From Hsuehochloa calcarea (lineage: Eukaryota; Streptophyta; Magnoliopsida; Poales; Poaceae): a stretch of DNA of 64,000 nucleotides. This document shows positions 11,686 to 23,504 of the stretch, piece after piece. The position numbers and the translations under genes are program-made. Below the pieces are notes generated by a model. It did not search any database, had not been told where the DNA came from, and saw only the letters and a list, made by a program, of their open reading frames with translations. Numbering within the stretch: position 1 is the stretch's first letter; the number at the start of each line of letters is the position of its first letter. The stretch covers positions 23,841,385-23,905,384 of the forward strand of contig CM070594.1 in NCBI GenBank assembly GCA_036346395.1, given 5' to 3'.

Positions 11686-14600
11686 ATGAATGGTCAAAGC
11701 CCGATGGGGCTCGCCGCCGCCGCAGCCGCAGCCGTGAGGCCTTTCCGCCGCCGCCTCCTGTCCTCCGCCTCTGCCGCGGTGGCCTCGACGACGGCCACCG
11801 CGACCCAGCTCTTCCCCAGATGCCCCCACCCGCACCACCACCCCCACGGCCGCCGCCTCCCCTTCCTCGTCTCGGCGGCGTCACAGACCTCGCAGTCCGG
11901 CCCGACCCCCACCCCGATCCCCATCCCCGTCGATCCTCGCGCCGCCGTCGCCGGCAACCTCCCCTTCTTCGACCGCGTGCTCTTCCCGGACACTTTCCCG
12001 CTCGAGACCCCGCCCGTGGAGGAGGATGCGGCGCCGCCGGTCGATGAGGGGCTGGCGTCGGCCGCGGCGGCGAGGGAGGAGACGGAGATGGAGCGGGAAG
12101 CGTGGAGGCTGCTGAGGAGGGCGGTGGTGAGCTATTGCGGGGCTCCGGTGGGAACGGTAGCGGCGGAGGACCCCGAGTGCACGGAGACGCTCAACTACGA
12201 CCAGGTCTTCATCAGGGACTTCGTGCCCTCCGCGCTGGCTTTCCTCATGCGCGGCGAGACCGAGATCGTCCGCAACTTCCTCCTCCACACTCTGCAGCTG
12301 CAGGTGAGCGCCTCGCCAATTGGGATCCTGATTAGCTTGTTGGGTTAAAATTTTGAATTCGGAAGGAATCAGTGCGCTGCGAGTAGTGTTAATTGCGTGC
12401 ACGTTAGGTTTTCGTGCTAGTTAGGGGAAGAAAATACTGAATTTTGCACAGTTAGGAATTTGGATATAGATGATAATTTTATTGCCATTTAGGATCGCAA
12501 ATCAAATTTTTTTGAAACGAATTTGCTTGTTACATGTGGTTGTTTAGGTCTGTGATGAATTCCTGTTATGTATGGGTTGCTTTCTGTGGGGAGATAGAGA
12601 TAAGATTTCCCTTTTGCAGGCTATAATATGTCTCTTTCGTACATGTAGTGCGATGAAGTAGACTTTACTTGTTGTATGCTGGAGCCTATTCTTCTATGAA
12701 GTACCTAGCTTTCTTATTTGTTCTGGCCTGTTGTGCTCCCTCTCAAAGAAAGATCAGTTATGATAAATTCCAAGTGCTGTTATACATGTCAGTAAAATGC
12801 AGAAAGTAGAAATCTGAATCGAAGAATTAATATTCTAGCTGGTAAAACTAAGATTCGATGGTAATAGGCTGAGATAAAGGTACTCTCCTTCAGCAATTTT
12901 TTGAGAAACAAATAGGCCCTATACTCAATTTTTCAGCGGTTCTCAACCTGAGATTGTATACGAAATCATTTTAATGGGGATGGATTGATCGGAAGAATTC
13001 TGCTTTGAGAATCCTCTTGCCAAACCCCAATAGCACAAATTGCAAGCCTGTTTCTCTTACTGAATTCAATTTTGTATACCTATATGAAATCAATACTACC
13101 ACAGATGAATGGAACAAAACTTGTTATTAGAGGATTCTGAAAGCTAATTCAGATGTGAAAAATCTGACAGCTAGGCCATGTAACTAGATCTTTGTCAAAA
13201 TTTGCGTTGAAGCTGCAACACTCAGTCACTCACATTTACCATCTAACCTAAAAAAAATGGCTTATTCATAACTGTTTGTGAACTTAGTTTTGTTATAAGC
13301 TTGTTATCTGGCACTTGAATTAATTTAAGTTTTCAATCACTGATCTTTGTCCTTTATTTGATGGCCAGAGCTGGGAGAAAACTGTTGACTGTTACAGCCC
13401 TGGGCAAGGCTTGATGCCAGCTAGCTTCAAGATTAGGACTGTGCCTCTTGATGAAAAAAATGAAGCATTTGAGGAGGTTTTGGACCCTGACTTTGGCGAG
13501 TCAGCTATTGGCCGTGTAGCTCCTGTTGATTCTGGTATCTCTCTCTCTCTAGTGCAGATATATTACATCATTATTCATTACACATAAGCACTTTTCTTTT
13601 GAAGTTTTGTGTTATTATAGAATAATAATTATTAACAACAGCTAAATGTTTATCCTTCTATTCTAACCTAACTTATCCTTTGGCAGGACTTTGGTGGATT
13701 GTTTTGCTGAGAGCGTACTGCAAGATTACAGGGGACTATGCATTGCAAGAAAGAGTAGACGTGCAAACCGGCATTAAACTGATATTGAGTTTGTGTTTGT
13801 CTGATGGGTTTGACATGTTTCCAACTTTACTGGTCACAGACGGATCATGCATGATAGACAGGAGGATGGGAATACATGGGCATCCTCTTGAGATTCAAGT
13901 AAGTTGAATTTTAATCAGCGACGACTCAATTCCCTACAGAATGATCTTTCCTGAACAGCTGCATTAGCTCAGTAGTTTAGAATACATGTTGGTAGTGAGG
14001 CTGTTAATAAAATTTAGAATGGTGTATCACTTAAGGGAAAAAATATGTTGCCATGAAGGAACCAATGCTTTTGTTGGATACAATCATACAATACTAATTT
14101 TAAAGAATATATGGCTGCAAATTTTAACCTATATTTATCTAACATGTTATTGGTGAAAGAGAAATCTCTGTACTGACCAAGGTTTATCTGTTTCTCAGGC
14201 TTTGTTCTACTCTGCTCTAAGATGCTCACGAGAAATGCTTGTTATGAACGATGGGTCAAAAAACCTCCTCCGTGCCATCAACAATAGGCTTAGTGCACTG
14301 TCTTTTCACATTAGGGAATACTACTGGGTCGACATGAAGAAGATAAATGAGATCTACAGATACAAGACAGAAGAATACTCTCATGATGCAACTAACAAAT
14401 TCAACATTTATCCCGAGCAAATACCTTCCTGGCTTGTTGATTGGATTCCTGAGAAAGGTGGTTATCTTATTGGGAATCTGCAACCAGCTCACATGGATTT
14501 TAGGTTCTTCTCTCTTGGCAACCTCTGGGCCATAGCTTCATCTCTAACTACTCCAAAACAAGCTGAGGGAATACTTAGCCTTATTGAAGAGAAATGGGAT

Positions 14601-15317
14601 GATCTCGTAGCAAACATGCCCCTCAAGATTTGTTACCCTGCAATGGAAGATGATGAATGGCGCATTATTACTGGCAGTGATCCTAAGAACACGTAAGCCA
14701 TCATGCTGATTAATTCTTTTGATACTGTGCTTCCCTGTCTATTGGTTGGTGGCATATCCTTGTGTAGTCTCTATTTCATTTTCCAAGAATTAACATCACT
14801 TTCCTGCACATTACATCACAGTTATCTAACCAGTAACCGTTTTGTGCATGTGCAGCCCATGGTCGTATCATAATGGTGGATCTTGGCCAACCCTGCTGTG
14901 GCAGGTATGTAGATATTAACACAATGTTTCAAATTTCTTGCACCCTTTTATGCTTATAAATCATCACTGGCTGATGTTTGTTTCTGTTTATAGTTTACAC
15001 TGGCCTGCATCAAAATGGGGAGACCAGAGTTGGCCCGGAGGGCCATTGCTGTGGCTGAGGAGAGGCTCTCAGCTGACAAATGGCCGGAGTACTATGACAC
15101 CCGATCTGGAAGATTCATCGGGAAGCAATCACGATCATACCAGACATGGACTATTGCTGGTTTCCTGACATCCAAGATGTTGTTGGAAAACCCAGAGCTG
15201 GCTTCTATTCTGACCTGTGATGAGGACCTTGAGCTGCTTGAAGGGTGTGCTTGCTGCCTCTCAAAGAAGAGGGCTAGGTGCTCACGCCGTGCGGGCAAGT
15301 CTCATGTCGTCGGGTAA
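11686..15317 (+). CDS. NIN: Neutral/alkaline invertase (GH100), six exons, complete
   Basis: This enzyme hydrolyses sucrose to glucose and fructose at neutral to alkaline pH. Exons are 11686-12303, 13369-13534, 13687-13898, 14199-14692, 14856-14904 and 14994-15317. All introns are GT-AG and the phases match, giving 620 residues. The first about 95 residues are rich in Ala, Arg, Ser and Pro and look like an organelle transit peptide. This fits the organellar (alpha) clade, for which rice members are reported in mitochondria or plastids. Family blocks seen in order are NYDQVFIRDFVPSALAFL (about 166), SWEKTVDCYSPGQGLMPASF, DGFDMFPTLLVTDGSCMIDR, HIREYYWVDM, GNLQPAHMDFRFFSLGNLWA, and WSYHNGGSWPTLLWQ. 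The C-terminus is Cys- and basic-rich, ending in KSHVVG. The start is the first in-frame ATG. It converges on the GA2-oxidase gene. No defect is visible. Confidence 0.95.
12304..13368 (+). other. Invertase intron 1
   Basis: This 1,065-bp AT-rich intron has donor CAG/GTGAGC and acceptor GGCCAG/AGC. I see no gene or recognisable transposable element inside. The sharp drop in GC after the GC-rich first exon is typical of grass genes. Confidence 0.85.
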
Positions 15318-17002
15318 AACTGTGGAGCCCCTTCTATTCTTGCTACTCTGCATACGCCATGTATACTATCGACCGAGAATTGACTGAGGCGGACACTCTT
15401 ACCGTGTACATTAGTATAGGTTTATGTTAGATATCCATCCATTCATTTCCTCAATGCGCGCTCATTCTTTTTTGCTGAGCTGCTATTGATGGGAACTACC
15501 CTGGGTGATACCGGTGGTCGAAGGGAGCAACACCAATTCAGGTTTGAGCTCTCATGTACACAGAAAAATGGAATTTGTTCATGTATTCAGTCAACCAGTG
15601 GCTCCTGTTTCGGGAGTGCTGTGAAGCCCTAACCATTGTATCCCTTTGTCAGTATCAAAGCTGTATGTTGCATCATTTTCAAACTAAACTGAGATTCTGT
15701 ATCCTGTTCTCGTCGTGAAGTATAAGAATACTATGATTATCCGTTTTGTTTTGTTGGATGCTTGGAATTACTGCATTTTGCATTCTTGTTGGTTGCCATG
15801 TTGCATTGTGTGAGTGTTTCTAGCTTGAACTAGTCAAGATGGTCGTGCAAACAGATCAACTCATTCGTTACGGTCAATGTTTTACAAATCTCGAAGGCTG
15901 ACCAGTGGAAACACGGGTGCACTGACTGGTAGACCAGATACTTGAGTTGAATTAGGAACTAGGATAGTTTTAAAATGAATGAAAGTTTATAGACTTCAGG
16001 TTGAAGTGTTGCAGATCAATGTTTGGGCTCTGACTTTTTCCCGTTTTATGGTTCTGAATGTCGTCTACGTGAATGTTTTTGTCAGATCATGCCCAAAATC
16101 AGCGTGCTTTTAAGACTTGCGCCAAATTCTGTGGTAACATCCAAAATCCATTTTCTTGCAAGCAGGAACCTTGAATCAAATTTTGCATAGCGCTTTCAAG
16201 AAATGCTTGTGGAATTGGGTCATTTAAACTTAGCAGTTAAGCGATTTTTTTAAAAAAAACATAACAGTTAAGCTGCAATTCACTTTCTCCATTTTGCAAA
16301 ATGGTAGGAAGAAAGAAAAAGAAAATTAAGGAAAGTGAGGGGAAACTTCAGTGTTAGCCTGTAAGGTGGGCTTCCAGTTGTGCCAAGAAATATCAGGTGC
16401 CAACTTTCAGGAAACTGAACCTTGCAAGGAAGAAAAACAACAAAGAGGGAACTCAAACGTAGTGCTGTCCAGGGAAAAGAAAAAGGCAAACACAATCCCA
16501 TCGCCCTCTGCATCTATGCCACTGTTTTTCTTTCAGCCAAACACCTACAGTAGCTCAAAGAAGGCTAAAAAATCCTGTCTGAATTGTGTCTTCTGGAGTT
16601 ATGCAACGTTGTGCAGGTTAGAAGTTGCTTTAAGCGAAGGGTAACTTCTGGAATATAGCTGGAGAGGAAAAACTGGAAAGAAACGAGTCAATATATGAAA
16701 AAGAAGGAACTTCTATTTACCTGAAATAAAACAAAACAAAAGTAACAACTAATTCTCATAGAACTAAAAGTCTATAACATCTGTACAACCCTGATCTCTG
16801 TTACTACAAAGTAACAGTGACAAACTCACAGCATCAGAATGCCAAGACATGGGCAATTAATAGCTGCCAAAGAGCCCAAATGTTGTGTGCAACTCTACAT
16901 GCAACAGTACCACAACTCACCAGAACCATATCATGCACACTCAGCGTCACACCTCCTCTCTCTACATGTATATACCACCATAACAATATTCAGAGACTTC
17001 AG
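15318..17002. other. Intergenic region between two convergent genes
   Basis: This holds the 3' flank of the invertase gene (plus strand) and of the GA2-oxidase gene (minus strand). No open frame of interest is present. Poly(A) sites could not be placed with confidence. Confidence 0.6.
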
Positions 17003-20000
17003 CTATTCTTGATCATCCCCTTCACCGACATCGTCGACATCGCCGTCGACCTTGAAGAGGTCGAGGCGGCTGTGGCTCAGGCGGAGCGTATACATGGTCT
17101 TCTTGTACTCCGCCCAGGTGAACGTCCTGTACCGGCGCGGCGCGGCGGAGGTCACCGTCTCCGGGAGCACCGAGATTCGTGCGTGCAGGGCCGGCGCTGC
17201 AAAGTAGATGGTCGACAGCCTTGGCTTGCTGGTGCTGGCCATCACCCTGTGCCGGATGCTCACCAGTTTCCCATTTGTCAAAGCCTGAAAATACAGCGAA
17301 AATGTTCAGATACACAAGAATTAATCTGTCAAAACAACATCGGTTATTATTGTTGGAAAGTAACACAGACTTGCCAAGTAATAGGACGTTAGGATCACAG
17401 AAGCAAAAGAATGTCACATTATCATCATCTTGCGAGGCTGAGTTCATTGCAGCTACAGCAGCAGCTTGCCAAGCCATATGGCTGCGAGGTTTGTCAGGTG
17501 TGTTGACAGGACATGAGCCGGAGCAAGTTACTTTGTATGTTGACAACAAATCAGCCATAGCGTTAATGAAAAACCTAGTGTTTCATGGGGAGTAAGCATA
17601 TCAACACCCGGTTCCACTTCATTCGTGAGTGCGTGGAGAAAGGATTGATCGTGGTCAAGTTTGTGCGCACGGAGGAACAACGAGCTGACATTCTTACCAA
17701 GACACTTGCAAGGATCAAGTTTGAGGAGATACGCAACCTGCTTGGTGTGAAGAATCTGGAGTAAGCCAAGTCAAGATTAGGAGGGTGAATATTGTTGGAA
17801 AGTAATCTAGTCTTGCCAACTAATAGGGTGTTAGGATTATGATGCAATCAGCATCGGATGAAATCAGTTTGTTTCTTTTGTTAGGCTTTTCGTGTTTAAT
17901 TGTTGACTTGGTTAGTAAGTTGATTAGGCAGTCCTTAAAAAGGATGTGTAATCATGTGAGTCGAGAGAAGAGATAAAATTGCCCCAACAGGTTCTACGTT
18001 CTTTTCTACCTCGTACGTGCGTTCCTGATACTAGTGCATGTCAGTGTATCACTGATCCACGGGCTAGAAACCAACTGTTATAACTTACAATTGTAGCTGC
18101 AGTAAGTAATATAGTTGGAAAAAACACTGATGAGATCAGAATTCAGAAATGTGTCAATTCAGATAGATCATAATTCAGGAAAAAAAGTGTCATTTCAGGT
18201 AGTACTGACCTGAAGGAGATCACCAACGTTGATGAAAAACGCAGACGGGTCAGCCCGTACCTGGACCCAGACATCCTCGCTGTGGCCGTCCGGCAGGAGC
18301 ACCTGAAGGCCATCGACGTCGTTGGCCCGGAGTACGCTGAGGATCTGCGGGTCTGAGTGCTCGCCGAACCCGATGCTCGCACCTTTCGCACCGCCGCCAT
18401 CGCCGGACTTAGGGTCACCGCCGGCACTCCTGACAGTGCATCGTTCACCATCAAGATCACGTTGTTGCGTTGCACAAGATGGAGGGTAGTGATTGATCCT
18501 GATGAGGGAGTCGCTGTCAGTGGCTGTGATGAGCCGGCTGAAGGATGTGGGATCACTGAGGCCTAGGCCCTCTCCTAACAGGTCCAGGATGTGACAAGCA
18601 AGGTTCCTCACTGCCTCCACATACTCATTCACCACCTCACTGGAAAAAAAAGAGTGAAATTGTTTACATGTTAGGCAAGTCTTCAAACTTAGGAGGAATG
18701 TTGTATCAAACATCGCAAATTCAACTAGATGATTCAATTGCTTAGCATGTTACATTCAGATGATAAGGTTGTAAACATTTTAAAGTGGTATTGAGTACAG
18801 ATCGGACCAAAACAAATGACAAAGTAGAACGATTGGTTCAGATATAGAGAAGGATTAAACCAATTTGTGCGTAGGTGGAATTCAACTAGATGATTAGTCG
18901 GATGCGGCGAAATGCAGTGCAAGAAAAGAAGAAAAAAATGTAACACTTCACTTCAAGCTAGAAAAGAAAAAAGTAGACTGGGAAAAGAAGAGGGAAGACT
19001 GATTGATGTATGAAGTTGCTGCGACTGAAAAAGCTGCAGTCATATATGCTTGGTGGCTAGCAGGAGGAAACTAAGGTGATAGGAAGTTAGGAACAGGATC
19101 ACCAAAGACAAAACTTTCAAAAACTAGCTCAGGCTAACAGTAGACGGCAAAGGGAAGAAAGGAACTCTTCAGTGCTCCAAGTAAGGGTTTGACAGTGTTT
19201 TTTTAAGGACTGGCATGTTAATTTTAGTCTTGAATATATAGATGTTCTGGCCTGGGAGTACTACTCTATATACAACTGTCTACTGCCAGAATTAGGATGG
19301 AACTCGAACTAATTACTATCTCAATTAAGCGTTTCATGAAGATTTCATCTCAGGACATATCATGAAGAATATATATCATCTATGGATTATCTGAACTCAA
19401 ACAAACACTTACTCCTGATATTCTTCATGATCATGCAAGGGATATATATAATTAAGACAAAACAATCCATTGAGGATATTCTTGTCGTGAATGTTCAGGA
19501 GCTCCAGCTCTCATGTGCAATTTGTGTGGGTAACAGCATCTGCCAAACCTTCTTTCCGACCAGTACGGCTTCTTGTCCTGAAAGACCCCATCGGCACGTT
19601 CTGCCAGCTAGGTGAACAATCCATCCATCACTGCCTCCGCACAATCTTCACACGCAGATCACAACTACATAATCTTGGTCAAGGCTTCCCTGCATGCATC
19701 ATGCATGTGCAGTAATGCATCCTTTTATTTGGCCCCTTGTGGCACCCAATTATAGGGCCATTTGTGTTCTTGTCACCTTTGATTCTAGCTACTTCCACTG
19801 ACACATAAAGCTTTCTGAGCCACTAATTCGTTTCTTGATTGTTGTACACGGTCATCAATAAAATAGAAAATTAACCCCCACCACTTTGCTGTCCAACAAT
19901 TCTGATGCTATCTTGTTGATTGAAACGTTCTCAAATCATTCTATATATTGATCACCCATGCGCTTGTGAAGAACAATCTACTCTTGTTTCGTTCTCGCTG

Positions 20001-21484
20001 TCTGGGCTATGCTATCAGATATGCGTTGAAGTTCTTATTATCAGGCTATGGCTGGGACATGTATGAGGTTAATGAATGCACAACAATCTTTAGCTTTGAG
20101 AGTTTAATTATTTGCAAATTATTGTGAGAATTTACTTTCAAAATACTTCCACTGCAATCAGAAGGAAGAAAAACATACAGGTAAGAAGAGGGCATACATG
20201 TGAAGCTACCAAACTCTCAGTCTGCCAAACGATTGTTGGACATCAGGTCATGATAGGTACAAAGGTGGGGAAAGAAGCGGCCAAAGTTGATCCTATAGGT
20301 TGATTGCTTTAAAAGTGGCCAATATACAGAGCTATCGCAAAAGTTACGGTTCACTACCAATAGCTATTGCCGATTGCATTCTACAAAAACCTATACTGAA
20401 AGCAACGGTGGTGCCCATAGAAATCCATGGAATCTACAGAATTCCACGTACACTCCTTTTATTTATTTTTAATTTTGCAAAAAAAAGCACCCAGCACGCG
20501 TAATTGTGAAATCATCTAATAGACCAAAAAAACCTTAGAAGAATAGATCACATAGAATTATTTCCTACGGTCGCATTTACTTATCAGTTTTGACTTTGAC
20601 TGATCGAGTTTTGACGGTTACTTTTTAAGCAACTCAAAATCAAATGGCTCTAAATGAAGAATATTAGTAAAATATTTTTATTACAAATCTAACAGGAAAT
20701 ATATACGAGGAAAAAGTTAAACAACTTTTGTTACTTATTTTGTACCATAGCTATGATCACCGTATGCCCTGCATGCCCGATTCTATCTTCTTGTTTTTTT
20801 CTTTTGGGAAATCAATCATCTTGTATGTGGATCTGGATTCTCGTAGCAACGGTAGAGAATACAATTTGAACAGTATTTCAAGTCTACAAGAACAGTGCTC
20901 AGCAGTAGCACTGCAGTAAATACTGTAGAAATAATGCATATATACTATAGCAAAATATATTATATTCTTTTGCTACTGTAGTATTTTAGCGAATGGTGAA
21001 AACAATGACATAATGCATATCATAGCATGTGCTAATGCAGAGCATGTGGTCCCTCTTTGTGACAAGGACAACTTTTTTTTAGAAAGCTGAGACAAGGATA
21101 ACTGTGTACCATCTGTCACAGATGATCAATGGAAGGACGTCCATATAATATATCCATATCTGTGATTTCTATTTCTGGCAGGGTAGTGGTTGGTGCAATT
21201 CTGCTGCTGACATTATCATCAGTTGGGGCGTGTAAGGTCGGTCGGTCGGAGCCCAGCAGGACGCAGCGACACTCGATCGACAGTGCAGTTCTAGTAGGGG
21301 ATGTGTGTGTGTATATATATATATATATATGAAAATGGTATGATATTTTGGGAGCTTCTACTTCTCATATACAATTGAAATCATATGATAATACATCTTT
21401 ATCAATTTGAACATACTCCAATAATACGATTTAAGTGATATATATAAAAAGTGAGAGTACGTGCTCCCAGGAGTAACATAACAT

Positions 21485-21555
<71 letters not shown>

Positions 21556-22067
21556 TCAAAATTTGAAGATTTTCAACTCAAAGTTTTTCACTTCCACCTA
21601 AAAAAATTTAACTTTCAACTCAAAAGATTTGAAAACTGTCAGTATCGTAGTTGAAAACTATCAACTCGAAATCGGTGACTTTCAACTAAAAGTAGAATAC
21701 TTCTAACCCAAAAATTTCCCACTTTCATCTAAATTTTTTTAAAACTTTCACATGAAAATATTGAATTTCAACTTTAAAGGTTCGGTGAAAGTTGAGTTGG
21801 AAGTTGAATTTTTGAGCTGAAAGTGGGAAATTTTGAGTTAGAAGTATTCTAATTTCAGTTGATAGTCGCCGATTTCAAGTTGATAGTTTTCAACTATGGT
21901 ATGGACAGTTTTCAAAATTTTGACTTGAAAGTTGAATTTTTTGAGGTGGAAGTGAGAGATTTTGAGTTGAGAGTCTTCAAATTTTGAGTTACAAGTCATC
22001 AAAGTTGACAGGGAGAAGAAAGAGCACGATCTTAATGTAAAATCAAACGGTGGATGCCGGTTGGGTA

Positions 22068-22099
<32 letters not shown>

Positions 22100-23052
22100 G
22101 ACTCTTCTGCTGCTTTATATGTAAGAATTAAACATATTTATTACCATGCTTAGCTCAAAAGACCAATCAGAGCTCGATGCTCGAGCTCGATGTCTGCTAT
22201 ATATATAAAGCCAGATTGCACGATTACACTCTTAAGGGTGGGTTGCATCTAATATGTATCCGTGCAACTCACCCCCAGGGTGTAATAGTGCAATCCGGCT
22301 TTGGTTTGGGCAACAAACAAATATGAAAGGTTCCGTATTTTTTTGATGTAGTCTGCCGAGTGTCGTAGCATTCTTTAAAATTTCAATAACAAACTCAAAG
22401 TGTGTCATAATAAAAGAAAGATAATTTTGTTGTCAATAGTAACATTTGTCCTTTCTTTTTTTTTTCCTTTTAATTGATTTATTATTTGTCAGATTTTTGT
22501 TACTCTTAGTGCAGAATGAATTTGAAATTGAAGTTTTATGCATAGGTAGAGTAAATTTAAAAGTACATGTGGAATTATATTTTTATTTTTCATATTGATT
22601 TTGGTCTTCAACCGACCGGGTTGCATGATTACACCATAACAGTGGATTGCGCACACTGGCTCCATATAATAATTTATTCCTATTATATTTCTAGCTTGAG
22701 CTAATGCTTCATCAATATTTGAATATTTTTCTAAAATATTTCTATTAGCTTTGAATTTATATTTTGAGCCAATAATTCTTCAGATGATATATAGATTCAT
22801 AGCATTCTTCCTTTAAATATCACATATAAAGGTTTTACTTCTATAATTTCAGGATATTCTGGAATTTCAATGTATTCGGAAATTGGTATTGTCCTCTTCA
22901 TACCTGCGAAATGAGTAAGCAAAATAACAAGTTAGCCATTATCTTGATAATTCATGGATATTTTGTTATCTTCCAGTCTTTAGTCTTTGAACAATCCTTT
23001 CTATTTCCTTTTTAGACTTTATATCTTTGCACCAATTAGATGCAAGTGATTG

Positions 23053-23090
<38 letters not shown>

Positions 23091-23457
23091 TAATACTTTC
23101 TACTCCCAGGTGTAGTTACTCTCACCTTTGATATACCACCTAAAACAACTTGACATACTCCTTTATCACTTTGAGTATACTCATATACTAATTGTAAGAT
23201 ACTCCAATACGAGCCATACGAATTTTTTTAAGAGAGTCCATAGTTTTTAGCATATTTTGCAAATACTGTCATATTGGCACTAAAAACGAGTATACCTAAA
23301 AAATTATACATACCACCCCTTAAAAGGTGTGAATACCACCTAGGTGGTCTTATATACTCGTATACTATATATACATACTCTCGGTTGCGCAGGATACTCC
23401 CTACATTGCTAGATACGAAATATGGAGTAACTACTCCCGGGAGTAGGAAAAAGGCTT

Positions 23458-23504
<47 letters not shown>

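Larger units (their letters stand above)
17285..18209 (-). other. GA2ox intron 2, mostly occupied by a copia relic
   Basis: This 925-bp intron has donor CAG/GTCAGT and acceptor TTTCAG/GCT on the minus strand. Most of it is an internally deleted copia element in the opposite orientation to the gene (see 17351-18076). Both splice sites lie outside the element, so splicing is probably preserved. Confidence 0.85.

Noticed and set aside
11694..12402. Minus-strand and alternative-frame ORFs over the invertase first exon
   Set aside because: GC-rich coding DNA leaves other frames open. The plus-strand frame alone has the conserved GH100 text and proper splice phases.
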